Shown: one piece after another, positions 37,854-50,170 of the stretch | Numbering within the stretch: the first letter of the stretch is position 1 | Layout: each line of letters begins with the position of its first letter | Origin: Apiotrichum sp. Y4204 | Taxonomy: Eukaryota > Basidiomycota > Tremellomycetes > Trichosporonales > Trichosporonaceae | Direction: 5' to 3' | Assembly: GCA_025531455.1 (NCBI GenBank) | Contig: JAMYHL010000086.1 | Span: 91,960-155,959, forward strand | Length of the DNA: 64,000 nt | Notes under the pieces: generated by a model | The model's input: the letters and a program-made list of their open reading frames with translations, nothing else | What the model was told of the DNA's origin: nothing | Database searches by the model: none | Position numbers and translations under genes: made by a program

Positions 37854-40769
37854 ATGGCGACACTCTCGGTGCCCGTTCTGGAGAAGGAGCAGAAGGGTGA
37901 TGTTGTTGAGCACGTCGTAAGTCCTTTCCTGGTGTCCTTTCCTGGTCTGGGACTTGGGGGCCACACTGACAGCAAGGAAACTGTTCCGGATGAAGATCAC
38001 GAAAAAGTCGACTATGATAAGGGAAGCTATGCCGACAGGCTCCTCGCGAACGGCCACGTCCAAGTGACCGCGGACCTTCTCCACACGCTGGAGGGTAAGC
38101 TTCCGGAGATGCCGGTCGAGGAGGCCAAACGCGTGGGTCACTAATGGGGCTTGATGTGAGCTTACAGCAGATCATTTCCGATGTCTACGCAATTCACTGT
38201 CACGATCCCCGCTACGATGCGAAGACGCTTGAGCGTATGAACATGTTCATATCGGACGATAATGTTACCGCGCACCCAGAGCTCTACGGAGAGCTCATCT
38301 ACGAGATGCGCATCTTCGCCCTACTCATCTCGACTAGCTCGCCCTACCCCGAGGTCCGCGCCGTCGCAGAGGACACGGACGACCCGACACTGCCCTCGCT
38401 CACCATTCGTGTCTGGGTGATCGGCACCCTCCTCTCCGCGATGGGATGCGTCATCAACGCGGTGTTTGCCCTTCGTTTCCCAACCATTGCAATTTCCCAG
38501 ACAGCAATCCAGCTATTCTCCTGTAAGCTGTCCTTGTCATAACCAAGCTAACAAAAGACCCCCTGGGTATCGGCATGGCAAAGCTTCTTCCCGCATGGAG
38601 CATCTTTGGATACAGCCTCAACCCCGGACCATTCAATAAGAAGGAGCACATGCTCATCACCGTTATGTCCGGGTTGGGTATGGCGTGGCCACCGACGCAG
38701 CACCTTATCTTCGCACAAGCCATGCCCCAGTACTTTGGCATGGAGTACGCTCATAATGCGGGATACCAGTTTCTCGGCGCACTGGGTACCAACATGATTG
38801 GTTTCGGCTTTGCTGGACTCACCCGCCGTTTCCTCGTGTACCCCTCGTACTGCGTCTGGCCGTTCTCGCTCTCGACCATTGCGTTGAATAACGCGCTCCA
38901 CGAGTCTGGTGGCAGTACAACTCCAGTCCGAGGACCGTGGGGCACAACCTTCCGCGCGTCTATGTACAAGTGCTTCTGGATCGTTTTTGGCATCCAGTTC
39001 TTCTACTACTTCTTCCCCAGCTACATCTTCCCGAACCTCACCATCTTCGACTGGATGGCGTGGATCAAGCCCACGAATGGAAAGCTTGTGGCGATGACAA
39101 GTGGCAACTTTGGAGTCGGCATTGGCCTCAACCCCCTGCTTACCTTCGACTACAGCTATCTCGTCAACCCGGGAGGATACTACCCCATGTTTATTCATTA
39201 CAACTTTCTCGCGGGGCTGACTCTTGGCTTTATTGTGTGAGTGTCTTGTACAGTGGTGTGATTCTGCTTTAGCGATTCTGACCTTTCCAGTGCCATCATC
39301 TTCTGGTCGCGGAACGTTCTTAACAGTGGCTATCTCATGATCAACTCGCCCAGCACCTTCGACAACAAGGGAAAGCCCTACAAGGTCAAGAACATTGTCG
39401 ACCAATTCGGACGCCTTCTCCCAGACAAATATCAGCGTGAGTCGTTGGCCCGATACCAACTAGCTTTGGCAGTCGCTGACCTACAGTCTACTCAGAACCG
39501 TACATGGGTGCCTGCCGCCTTGTTGCGATGCTTGGCACGTTTGCTTACACTAGTGGCAGTGAGTGCTTGCACAGTACCTCTCCAGTCAATGTCTCACACC
39601 CAACAGCTCTGACCCACACGTTCCTGTACAACCGACACGAGATTATCCTCGGAGTCAAGGGATTTTGGCAGGACTTTAAGCGCTTCCTGGCCAAGCTCCG
39701 CCGACAGTCTGTTGACCAGCAAGAACGCATCCACTTTGGCGACGACGTCCACTACAAGCTCATGCAGGCCTATCCCGAGGTGCCCGAGTGGTGGTTCCTG
39801 TGTGTTCTTCTCGCGTCCATGACCATCAGCTTTGTCTGTTTGGGAGTGTACACCACCGTGTCGCCCGCGGTCGTCATGATGGCCCCGATTGTGACTATTA
39901 TCTTCATCATCCCTGTGGGCATCGTCACTGCTGTGTCCGGCTTGGAACCGAGTCTCAATGTCATTTCCGAGCTAATCGGCGGTGCCTTCGCTGCAGGCGA
40001 CACCATGACGGTGCAGTACTTCCGAATGTTCGGTTCTGAGCCGGTGTACCATGCTCTCATCTACGCAAACGACCTCAAAATGTCGCACTATGTCAAGATC
40101 CCACCGCGTCATATGTTCTGGGTCCAGATGTGGGGCGCGCTCATCGGCACGCTTGTGACTGTCGGGCAGTGGGGCTGGCTCATGAAACTCAAGGACGTGT
40201 GCACGCCTGACGCGCCGTTCCGTCTCATCTGCCCGGCTGCACAAGCCGACTATTCGACATTCATCTTCTGGGGCACGCTTGGAGCAAAGCGTCTGTTCGG
40301 AAAGGGCGGGCGGTTCTCGTACCTCCTCATCGGCTTCCCTCTCGGCATTGCATTCCCCGTGGTCATGTACTTGCTCAAGAAGCGGTTCCCGCGCTCAACC
40401 GTTCTCCAGTCCTCGCACCCGCTTCTCCTGCTGTTGTCGTTCTCGTGGCTCAGCGGGAACAACTGGGGCCAGTATGTCCCTGGTGTGTTTATCAACCTCT
40501 TCTCGTGGAACTTCCTCAAGGTCAAATACCTCGAGTTCTGGTCTCGGTACAACTATGTGACGCTTGCGGCTCTCGGCGCCGCCATCTCAATCAACGCGCT
40601 CCTCACGTTCTGGTCCCTCGTCTTCCCCAACGTCCACTTCCCCGAGTGGTGGGGCAACCCAGCCGAGCAGCCGGGCTGCATCGGTAGCTGGACGAACGCC
40701 GACTGCGGCCTGTACAAAATTGATCCAGTGCGCGGTTTCTTTGGTCCCGAGCCGGGCAACTTCAAGTGA
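37854..40769 (+). CDS. OPT-family oligopeptide transporter
   Basis: This proton-coupled importer takes up small peptides (tetra- and pentapeptides, glutathione or metal-peptide complexes in the family). Exons 37854-38132, 38171-38522, 38558-39236, 39291-39436, 39487-39558 and 39607-40769 give 896 residues if the 5' frame is read through. A possible 63-nt intron inside exon 1 (donor GTAAGT after HV) keeps frame either way. OPT hallmarks: SSPYPEVRAV near residue 145; the NPGPFNKKEH motif; many hydrophobic helices; KIPPRHMFWVQ; and a long C-terminus ending WWGNPAEQPGCIGSWTNADC. It stands alone between large spacers. An upstream GATA word hints at nitrogen control (inference). Confidence 0.92.
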
Positions 40770-43050
40770 TGAGAGGAGAGTGGAAGGAGAGAAAGAAAAA
40801 TCGAATGAGTATTGAAACGGCGGGTACGCGGGTGGCGTCGTCTGGTGCTGTGGGGAGGTCTGGGCCCTGTCAAAGTTGTACGCTTGATGTCGTTTAGGTC
40901 GGTTGAGTAATGTCAGATGATATCTCTTCAGATGCTTGATCCGCTCCGTAAAGGAAATCGCTCACTGCCCACTGAGCGATATCAACTACTGATCGACAAT
41001 GGCGAAATGAGGCTACCGGCTCGAACAGTTCTGCTGGCGTGTTGTTGCTGCGTGACAACGACGCCGGCTCGGCATTCGGCACGGCCTGGTGGCGCAGTGG
41101 CACTGCCTAGCGTAGATAAGCCAGAATCAGGCGCGATATCCATCCTGATGAATGTAGCTGTTGTCATTGGTGGAGCGGGCTCTTCGGCCACCAGCACGAC
41201 AGCGCCAATGAAGAGGCGGCGTGCCATCGCCGGGCATGGCGGAAGGCGCTGTGCGGATGACAGAGAGAGGGAATGCTGGCGTTCAGCTTCGAGTCACTCT
41301 GACACTTTTTAGCACACACTCTGCCCCGCGTTCTCTGCTGTTTGTCATCCCCTCGGCCAATAGCACGGCGAGGTCGGCAGCTCGGAGACAAGTTACTCCG
41401 AATTCAGGTTATCAATACCTCTCACCCTACAAGGCATGACGGCTTTAACATCCTTGATCCAGTCATGCACAGACATCTACCAAGGGCATCTCGAGAATCT
41501 AAGGGTGTGTGCGGAGGTGACAAGGGAACGAAGGCGGAGAGGCAGGGAAATGCCGCGGCTCAAGAACGGAGACGCCGGGTTACAGACGACGATTGAAAGG
41601 AATTGATGACCAGGGATGGCGAAATGTACGACGGCGTGTTACGAGAGCACCACAACACATTCCATGTTGAGACGAGGTTTAGGCGACTTGGCTGTCGGCG
41701 GTCTGCGACGTCGAGGGGAATGCGGCTCGGAACATGTCTCTGTTTTGTTCCAGATAAGAAAACGCGGTCATTACCGCTGCCGCTTTGAGATGTAGCCGTG
41801 GGGTAGAACATCTGGAGATGGAAGTTGTTGCCAGTCGGCAACTATGGTACTATGGTGGCCCCGGGCTTGGCACCCGCTTGGCGGGAGCCGCGGCTGGGGT
41901 AATACAGTAGGGTGTGCGCTATCCTACATACATCCATGAGCTCCCTGTGGCCCTGTGTCGGCAAGACACGGCAGAGGAGCCGCGAAACAGCGGCGGCGGC
42001 GTCGTCAGGGGAGTGCACCGCGTGGGTCCATGTGAGCATGTGAATGTTGGGGCCCGTGGGGATGCGCCGCGAGCAATAGACGCTGACACTTGGATGCATC
42101 CAGCAGGGCCAGCCAGGGCGGCCCTGTTGCGGGGCAGTCTCGACCGTCTCGTGTTCATTGGAACATGGCCAGCGGGCCAGCGACGGATACAGGAACACGG
42201 ACTCTCCGTGTGCATTCAGCGCGACGCAGGCCTTGCACACCAATCAATCCATCCTGATCTGTGGTCAGACTCTGAAGAGCACAGCGCGACCAATCGTTTG
42301 GAGCGGGACACTAGCCGCTTGGGGCGACAGCTGGGCTCTCGGCCTTGAGACTAGAACGTCCATCTCATCCGGGGGTGGAGCCACCTTTTTTTTTGTTCCA
42401 TTGAACTGTAGTGTGGCCATGCCATCTGTGCCATCTGCCCCTCTGCTCTGATGCTGCCGTAGCTCTCCTCTATGCAGCCCACCAAAGCTGCCCAAGAGGC
42501 CAAAGGGCTCGGGCTCGGGAGTTCATCGCGCCGCCGGTCGTTCCTGTTCCTTGCCATGTCCCTTCCCACTCACGGCCGCTGTACCGCTGTCTTTGATCGT
42601 CTGCCTGCTTACACAATGTCCCTCCCTCCCCCCCGCCCCCGCAAGCTCGGCGAAAACCTACTTGTTCCACTGGAATACCCTCAGCCTCCCCCTTCAGCCC
42701 CGAGGAGTGCGATCTGACTCATCGATTCATCTGCTGACCTCTGCCTTCAGCCTAGCGTCTGGTGGTTGTTATGGGGGGGGGCGGCATCTGGAGGAGGGGC
42801 TATAGACGGCCGAGAGCGGGGCCCGCAGTCTCGGGCCGTTGGATACCGAGGCGATATACCCGGAAGGTTGAATCGCATTCTCGTCAAGGAAAAAAAAGGG
42901 GCAGTGGGAGCCGAGCTGGACCGACTCCCCGAGCCATCTCGAGCTCAGCGCCGTTTGTTTATAGAGAGGACCAACTTGTGGAGAACCCCATCTGTCGTCC
43001 CCCTTACTTTGTCATCACTGTCCCCTCCCCCCATAACCCGTGCCGACAGC
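40770..43050. other. Gene-free 2.3 kb
   Basis: Between the OPT transporter and the MFS permease. Short open frames on both strands show no family features or splice-consistent extension. A pyrimidine-rich leader (about 42990-43040) precedes the MFS start. A minus-strand frame at 41842-42243 was considered and rejected. Confidence 0.5.
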
Positions 43051-44929
43051 ATGTCCGACGACAAGCGCGAGCTGGCCGCGGCTGAGGCCATGAACGGAAA
43101 GACCGACGTCTACAATGGCGAGGCCAACGAGTACCTGCAGGAGATTGAGTCGTGGTCGCCCGAGCACCGCGCCGCTTTCGAGAAGAAGCTGCTGTGGAAG
43201 ATGGACATTCGTCTTGTGCCATGGATGACGTGAGTAAAGCGGTGTGGTGTCCACATGTTGTCATGTTGTCTCGCCACTACGCCACTGCCGATGTGTGTCG
43301 TGTTTGGGACGCGTCACATTCCCATAACCCATCGGCCGTGGCGCTTTGTAATCCGGAATGGGGTCACTGACAACAACAGCCTGCTCTATCTCATGTCGTT
43401 CTTGGACCGTGTCAACATTGGTGCTGCCAAGCTCAACACGCTCGAGAAGGATCTCAACCTCCGCGGCAACCAGTACAACATTGCGTCGCTCGTCTTTTTC
43501 GTGTCCTATGTCGCGTTTGAGATTCCCTCCAACCTTGTGCTCAAGAAGCTCCGCCCGTCCATCTACATCCCCGTCACCATGATCGTGTGGGCTATTTTCC
43601 AGATCTTCATGGGCATTGTCAACACCTATGGTCAGCTCGTGGCTCTGCGCTTCTGTCTCGGCATGGCTGAGGCTGGTCTCTTCCCCGGCCTCAACTTCTA
43701 CCTCACCGGCTGGTACCGCCGCGAGGAGCTCAGCAAGCGTATCTCCTTCTTCTTCGGCGGCGCTGTCCTCGCTGGTGCCTTTGGTGGTATCCTGGGCTGT
43801 AAGTGATCGATGTGTTGTCACCGTAAATCTTTTCTGACGTGCCAGACGGCTTCGCCAAGATGGATGGCGTTGGCGGTAAGGCTGGTTGGTCGTGGATCTT
43901 TATCATGGAGGGTATCCTCACCCTTCTTTGCGGTCTCGCCTCCTTCTTCATGATCCACGACTGGCCCGACCGTGCCCGCTTCCTCACTCCTCTTGAGCGC
44001 GAGTTTGTGCAGCTCCGTCTCAAGCAGGACACTGGTCTCGCCCAGGCTGGCAAGTTCAGCTGGAAAACTGCTCTCAACGGCATGTTCAACTGGAAGGCCA
44101 TTGCCTTCTCGCTCTGCTACGTCGGCTGTGCTGAGCCCATCTACTCGCAGTCGTAAGTCCCCATCAGCTCATTTTTCATCAGACGAGTTACTGACACTCC
44201 CAGCCTCTTCTCGCCTTCGATTGTTGCCGCTCTTGGCACATGGTCGCGTCCCCAGTCGCTGCTCCTCTCCGTCCCACCCTATGCCCTCGCGTTCATCACT
44301 ACCATGACCACTGCCTTCCTGTCTGACAAGTTTGTCAAACGTGGTGTCTTTAACATGTTCTGGTCCTCGCTTGCCATTGTCGGATACATCATTCTCCTTT
44401 CGACCTCTCCCCGCGGCTCGTTCATCGGTGCGCAGTACTTTGCCGTCTTCCTCACGACCATGAGCATTGCCCCTCTCATTTCCACCACCATCTCATGGGC
44501 CGGTGGCTCGTTTGGTTCCCACTACCGCAAGGTGCGTACTGTTGTTGCCTTGTCCGTGTTTCTGTGCAAGTATTGACAATGCAGGCGTCGGCGCTTGGTC
44601 TCATGTTCTCGGTCGGTAACTCTGGTGGTATCTGGGCATCACTCGTCTACCGCAACCAGGACGCCAAGAAGCGTCCTCCTTACCAGCCTGGCCACGGCAC
44701 CGCGCTCGCGTTTTCGTCGATGAACCTGATCATGTCCATCGTCATCTGGTTTGGTCTTCGACGGGAGAACCGCCGCCGCGAGGCGCAGTACGGCCCTGCT
44801 CCTGGCCCCGAGGAGAGGCACGACATTGACGACCCCGAGTACCGCAAGCGCTGGGGTCTCGAGGACATGTCGCGCGATGAGATTCTCGCGCTGGGTGAGA
44901 ACCACCCGGCTTTCCGTTTCATTCTCTAG
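43051..44929 (+). CDS. MFS permease of the anion:cation symporter (Dal5/Tna1-like) family
   Basis: A plasma-membrane importer of small organic anions or amides. Five exons (43051-43229, 43380-43798, 43846-44152, 44204-44531, 44585-44929) sum to 1578 nt, 525 residues. Family features: the polar N-terminus, LLYLMSFLDRVNIGAAKL in helix 1, ALRFCLGMAEAGLFPGLNFYLTGWY in helices 4-5, the central KFSWKTALNGMFNWKA loop and the tail with RWGLEDMSRDEIL. Known relatives carry allantoate, nicotinate, tartrate and similar substrates. It is on the same strand as, and 913 bp upstream of, the PhnY-PhnZ fusion gene, so uptake of a phosphonate is a testable idea but not shown. Intron 1 is long for this window (150 nt). 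Confidence 0.9.
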
Positions 44930-44930
44930 G

Positions 44931-44956
44931 CTCTCTCTCTCTCTCTCTCTCTCTCT
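44931..44956. repeat. (CT)13 microsatellite
   Basis: 26 bases of perfect CT repeat starting just after the MFS permease stop codon. Confidence 0.9.
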
Positions 44957-45760
44957 AGCTATCTAGTAGGTTGGTTGGGTTTTAATATAAAATGCGTAGA
45001 TGCGTATACGTATATGCATGTAGGATGTTGTTCGCCACTGTCCATGGCATCTCAAGATCTGACTCTGTCAATCAGCCTTTGCCAGAGACTCACATGCAAT
45101 CTAATCTCTATGCCCCCTGTAATCTCTTCTATCATGCGCCTCCGAAAGCTTGGTCATGCCTGTCGCATTTCCGCATATCCGCAAGTGGATATGTGGTGCA
45201 TGCATAACAGTCGGAAGTGTTCCTCATGTAGGACACGTTGTTTGTGGCCAGCTGGCGTGCATGGCTTTTGCGTGATTGTCAATTCCAGTTTGCTTGAAGA
45301 AGTGGCAATTCCTTGTCGAACAAAGATAAGGCAGTGCCTGGAGACAATGTGACATTTCTGTGTGAAGGGTACTCGGGAACTCGGTAATCGGCGACTTGAT
45401 TCAACAACCCCCCGGCCATCTCATTGTCAACCGCTGATGAAGCTGGATGCAGATGCAGATGAGATTGTTGTGATACCTGCGTTTCGCACGAGTACCATGC
45501 GGTTCATGACATCACAGACACAAACGCTGGTGTCGAGGGCTCCAGCTTGCCGAGCGTGCCGAAAATAAGGCAGAGTGGCTCACAGGATGCAATCCGTCAT
45601 CCCAAAAGGTCAAATAACAACCCAACAATAAGGCAGAATGCTCGATTCCGCCCAAAAGATCTTGAGAACTTGTCACATCATCCAGAGCTCGCCAACTCAA
45701 CCACCCATCATCACCATCTGACACTGCGTACTCACTGCATACGATCGCTGACCCCCGATG

Positions 45761-45768
45761 TATATAAG
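45761..45768 (+). promoter_or_regulatory. TATA-like box of the PhnY-PhnZ gene
   Basis: TATATAAG 75 bp before the start codon. A clear TATA box is uncommon in this window and suggests regulated transcription. Confidence 0.6.
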
Positions 45769-45842
45769 AGGGCCCAAGATGACTCTAGAGAGCATCATCA
45801 TCCCGAAGACTTTTTCCCGGCCCCTTACTTCACTCTTCGACC

Positions 45843-47419
45843 ATGTCGTTCGACAACAAGTACAACCTCACACCCACCCAGATCGCTGCGTTTGAGCGCG
45901 ATGGGTATCTTATGCTCCCCGATGTCCTCAGCCCCGAGGAGACCAAGGACTTGCAAGCCTGGACCGCCGAGGTCAAAGGCTGGCCCAACCGCCCTGGAGA
46001 GCACATGCCATATGAAGAGGTCCGCTCCGACGGCACTACCGGTCTCTGCCGCACCGAGAGTGAGTTGACTGTCACCAACGTTGCCCGCATGAGATTGACG
46101 CAAGACTATGCCAACTTCCATCCCGGGTTCGGCGCCCTGTTCCGCGGCGACCGGCTTACTGGTATTCTCAGTACCCTCATGGGCGAGCCAGCCGTCCTCT
46201 TCAAGGAGAAGATCAACTACAAGGAAGCCGGTGGCTCGGGAGGTTTCGACGCACACATCGACGCCGCGGCGTACAACCATGCTGGTGCCGTGAAGCACCA
46301 AACGTTCCTCATGGCCGTTAACGACATGGACATGACAAACGGTTGCCTTGAGGTCGTCCCTGGCTCTCATAAAGAGAAAATCCCTCTCGGCAGCAACCGC
46401 GTGAGTCTCTCGCTTTCATTTTGGATCACCACTGACCTCAGTGCATCGACCCAGAATGGGAGGCCAAGCAGCAGTGGGTGCCAGTACCCATGCCTGCAGG
46501 TGCCCTCCTGGTCTTTGGCTCCTATCTTGCGCACCGCTCGGGACCCAACTCGTCGCAGAGGCCGCGTGCCGCTATCTATGCCACGTACAATGGTATCTCG
46601 GAGGGCGACAAGCACGACTCCTACTATGCCCACCGCCGCAAGGCGTGGCCCCCAACTGCTGAGCGCGTCCCTGGTGTCGACTACACTGAAGGCGCTCTCA
46701 CGTATGCGTTCGGCTCGCCCATGACTGGCGGCAAGGAGATGATTGACGCAAAGCTCGGGCAGGATAAGGCGACCATTGACAAGCTTTTCAACATGATAGC
46801 CGCGTAAATATCAATCTGCTCCAACTTGATACGTGATGAATTGTTACTGAAGCTCGCAGGCAGGGTGACGCCGATTACATCGGCGAGACAATCAGTCAGC
46901 TGGAGCACTGCCTCCAGGCTGCCGCGCAGGCGGTGTCGGCTGGTGAGTGTGAACATTGGTCCTAGCCTGACGTAAGGTGCCGACGACGAGACGGTGGTTG
47001 CTGCTTTACTTCACGATGTCGGCCAGTTTGTGCCCCACTCACAAGCCAAGGAAATGATGCACGAGGGAGGCAGTCTCGGAAAAATGTCTCATGAGGCCGT
47101 AGGGGAGAAGTACCTTCGCGACCTCGGCTTCCCAGCCAAAGTGTACACGCTGGTCGGCTCACACGTCGTCGCAAAGCGTTACCTTACCGCCGTGCAACCG
47201 GGGTACTACGAGTCGCTGAGCGGCGCGTCACAGGCGAGCCTCAAGTACCAAGGCGGCCCGTTCAATTCTACACAGGTGGATGAGTTTAGGAAGGACCCTC
47301 TTCACAAGGAGAAGGTTCAGCTCCGGCTCTGGGATGACGGCGCAAAGCGCGACGGATGGAAAGTACCAGGGCTGGAAGCCTATCGTCCCGCGATCATGCG
47401 TGTGTTGGAGAAGGCATAA
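45843..47419 (+). CDS. PhnY-PhnZ fusion: phosphonate 2-OG dioxygenase plus HD-domain oxygenase
   Basis: Four exons (45843-46400, 46442-46803, 46860-46942, 46977-47419) close in phase at 1446 nt, 481 residues. Residues 1-~300 are a phytanoyl-CoA-dioxygenase-type Fe(II)/2-oxoglutarate enzyme like PhnY, with metal ligands H138-x-D140 and H217 and an arginine (R226 or R228) for 2-oxoglutarate. Residues ~308-481 are an HD domain matching PhnZ, the mixed-valence di-iron oxygenase. From memory of PhnZ numbering, Y24, E27, H34, H58, D59, H80, H104, K108 and D161 correspond to Y313, E316, H323, H347, D348, H373, H397, K401 and D454; all spacings are identical except a 4-residue insertion before H373. 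In bacteria PhnY hydroxylates 2-aminoethylphosphonate and PhnZ cleaves the product to glycine and phosphate. The HD part has no ATG before its key residues, so it cannot be a separate gene. A TAA spans the second donor, so unspliced RNA would yield PhnY alone. Confidence 0.88.
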
Positions 47420-47602
47420 TGCAGCAGACTTCATGAATGCATTGCTTCGATGCAAAGCATATGGACAGCCGAGGGCTTGGTGCCTTCCTAGTGTCCAACG
47501 AGCAGCTCGGCAACAATGGCCATCAAGAGCGACGCGATGAAGCCTGAGCGCGTCAGCCTCCCTACTCTCATAACAGCTCTATGAACATACCCCATTGGGG
47601 AA

Positions 47603-48875
47603 TCACTGCTTCACCGCACCGGTGCAGCGCGACATACCAGGTTCAACAAACTTGACGCTGGAGGACGACGAAGCTCCCGCGTTGACACCTTGATCGTTGG
47701 TTGCGGAGGTACTGTTCGAATTGGTGCTATTGCTGCCCGGAGGGCCGCCCTTACCGGAGGGACCAGTACCGTTAGGAGGGTTACCACCTGGCCCACCACC
47801 ACCACCCATGTTAGAGTTGGGGTTCGCGACGCCGCCCTCCTCGCCGTACTCCATGGCAGGTTGGACAGTGTAAGCGGCGGTGGAGTTGACACCGACCGAA
47901 ATCCACCCGAAGAGACCGTCCGCAATAGTGTCACCGAGGAGGACGTACTCCATCACGGGATCGATGCCGTCAGACTCCTGGGACATGATCATGTCGTCTG
48001 TGTTGAGCGTGAGGGATTGGTTGTTGGACGAGTACGGTGCGACCGCTGTAACCTGGGTGATAAGATCCTGGTCGAAGAAGAGCTGGCCAACGTGGGAGCT
48101 GTTTGTACCGCCCGTGATGGTGTTGTTCGCAAGCTTCTGCCAAGTACCCGCCGTGTGGGCAAGCATGTGGATGTGAGTTGCACGGCCACTGTAATGTCCG
48201 GGGAACACGGTGTGAAACTGCACTACGCCCTCATCGTTCGTAGATTGAATGCCGCGCAAGAAGGTCGTGTTGGCGTTGGCCTCACTGCCGTCTCCGTTGC
48301 CGTGAGCTACGACACCTGAGTAGACGCCCATCGCGTTGCAGTGCCAAAAGTCGAGGGCGGCTCCCGACAGTGGCTCGCAGGTGTTGATGTCGATCAGCTG
48401 GATGTCGAGATAGAGCTGGACGCCTTCCTGATCCTCCCTCACATCCGAGCGCATGTATTCGCCAGTGACGTCTAGGAGAATGAGCCACTACACTTGTTTA
48501 CTTGCACTTACAGTATGGACCTTGCGTTACCTCGGGAGCCAGCACGCACTGGTGCTCGCTGCCAAAGATCTCGCTTGCCGAGGTGGTGTTTGTAATGCCG
48601 GTAGCATTGGACTTGTGGTTCATGGCGACCACCGAGGCAAGGTCGCGCTTGTCAGCGACCGAGCGCTTCGAGAACTTGTGAAACGCGGCGCGGCGTTCGA
48701 TGTTGCGCTGATACACGCCACGTGCCGCAAGCTTGTCCGTGCAGTGCGACAACGAGCGGCGGCCGATCATGTTGAGGGATTCAGCGCGCTGGACGGCCTC
48801 CAGGGCGTGGTCCTCACCCGGATGGGCTGTGGCCAGCGCCGCGAGCAGGAGGGTCATAACTGGTTGAAAGAGCAT
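47603..48875 (-). CDS. Secreted intradiol ring-cleavage dioxygenase-like protein
   Basis: This family of Fe(III) enzymes opens catechol-type rings; secreted fungal members act on lignin- or plant-derived phenols. Two exons (48875-48512, 48471-47603, 40-nt intron) give 410 residues. The start gives a signal peptide (MLFQPVMTLLLAALATAHP). A propeptide-like region follows, then the conserved core: VLAPEVTQGPYYVTGEYMRSDV with the first tyrosine, DFWHCNAMGVYSG, and PGHYSGRATHIHM with the remaining iron ligands and the arginine. The C-terminal ~85 residues are Gly/Asn/Ser-rich, like a disordered wall-associated tail. It converges with the PhnY-PhnZ gene across 183 bp. Confidence 0.9.
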
Positions 48876-48944
48876 TGTTGATGAGGAACTATGAGTGTCG
48901 ATGAGGGAGTGTGAGTGACTTCATTGTCAGATCATCTAGCGACG

Positions 48945-48953
48945 TTTATATAT
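48945..48953 (-). promoter_or_regulatory. TATA-like box of the intradiol dioxygenase gene
   Basis: Reads TATATAAAC on the minus strand, about 70 bp upstream of the start codon at 48875. Confidence 0.55.
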
Positions 48954-50161
48954 CTTGCCGACGACACCCAACGCCGTCCGGTCAATGCAGTTGGCATACT
49001 ACTCGTTCCGTTATCCAGTTCTCATAATCCACGGTTGAAGAATGTATGTGATAACTCGCGCTCCGCTGACCGCGGCACAGTCTGCCGGCGCGCAGTTATT
49101 GCGTGGGCCGCTATAGCCGCCGATAGCCACTGACATCGTGCTCGCCATGCCGCTACCCGAAAGCGAGTACAGATGAGGTGAGCCAGATCAGAATGTGGCA
49201 AGGGTCGATGTGTTGGGTTTGCAGCTCAGATAAGAAGGTTAGTAGGTTTGTGTTATGCTTTGTCGCGGCGCAGTCCAACGGTTAAAACGCGGTGCCGAGC
49301 GCGGTGAGGAGTCAGTACTGTGGGGAACGATGATCACCGAGCTGCGGGTCGGGCGTACGTTTCGCAGTTGCGTGATAGCCGGTGGAGCTGGTGTTCAAGA
49401 AGGTGGCGTCCAATGGCCGCACGTGAATATCCAAGATGTGGGTGTTTCGTGTCAAGTGTTGAAAGCGACGCGACGTGTGACTGGTATTTTTAGCTGCTCG
49501 ACAACCCGGCGCAGCAAACTGCACCTTGGCATCGGCTTGGCGACCGCGCATTGATTGCGATACTGCGTCGGCCAGAAGCTTGCATTTATGAAGGCAATGT
49601 GAGGGTCAAACAGAAGACGACCCAGAGACATCATGTCGAGGAGCAGGTGGAGCATGCCCGAGTTGGCGGCGAAGGCCTGTCAGCTGGAGCGGTGCTCGAT
49701 TGCGGACGCACAATGTGCAGAGAAGACATCATCGCAACTTTGTTAGAGGATTGGTTTGATTGGACCGATTGAGATCACCAGCGAATGCGCAGCTGTCAGG
49801 CTGCGGGACAGATTGTTCTTTGAGCGAGTCCAGGCCTCTGAGAAAGGGTCGAGAAGTGAGAGGAAATAAACAGAATGTCGCCATCTGCCGGCTGTCGGCA
49901 TTTTTTGAGGTACAACATCGGTGAATTTACGGACAGACTGCACATGGAATTACCCGATGCTCACCAATCCAGCCAACTCATGCAATCCACCTCGTTGACA
50001 GCATCCACATGGCCCACACGCGGCGGGGCGCCAAGCCGGAGCTAACAGTGCTGCCGGCCGAAACATTCCAGGCGCCGAACGCGATTGCCTGATGCCTGAC
50101 CGACTTGACGAACAGGTCCGATGCCAAGACCCACTAGGCGACTCACCATCTCGGCCGCTAT

Positions 50162-50170
50162 CTGATAAAA
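50162..50170 (+). promoter_or_regulatory. ATCTGATAA iron-GATA-type site before the MFS exporter
   Basis: Exact match to ATCWGATAA, the consensus I recall for fungal iron-responsive GATA repressors of the SreA/Urbs1/Sre1 type. It lies 150 bp upstream of the MFS start. Binding is inferred from sequence only. Confidence 0.5.

Larger units (their letters stand above)
44930..45842. promoter_or_regulatory. Spacer and promoter upstream of the PhnY-PhnZ gene
   Basis: 913 bp. It starts with the (CT)13 repeat in the permease 3' region, contains an AGATAAG GATA-type word near 45323, and ends with a strong TATA-like box at 45761-45768. No gene is seen. Confidence 0.5.

Noticed and set aside
41842..42243. 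Minus-strand frame of 133 residues
   Set aside because: No recognisable motif, and it sits in a long region without other coding signs.
45843..46807. PhnY-like dioxygenase as a stand-alone gene ending at the TAA at 46805
   Set aside because: The HD domain downstream needs residues encoded in exon 3, which has no ATG, and splicing the 56-nt intron keeps frame. Kept only as a possible alternative isoform.
49255..49320. tRNA-like stretch with GGTTAAAACGC
   Set aside because: Does not fold into a cloverleaf with matching acceptor and T arms.
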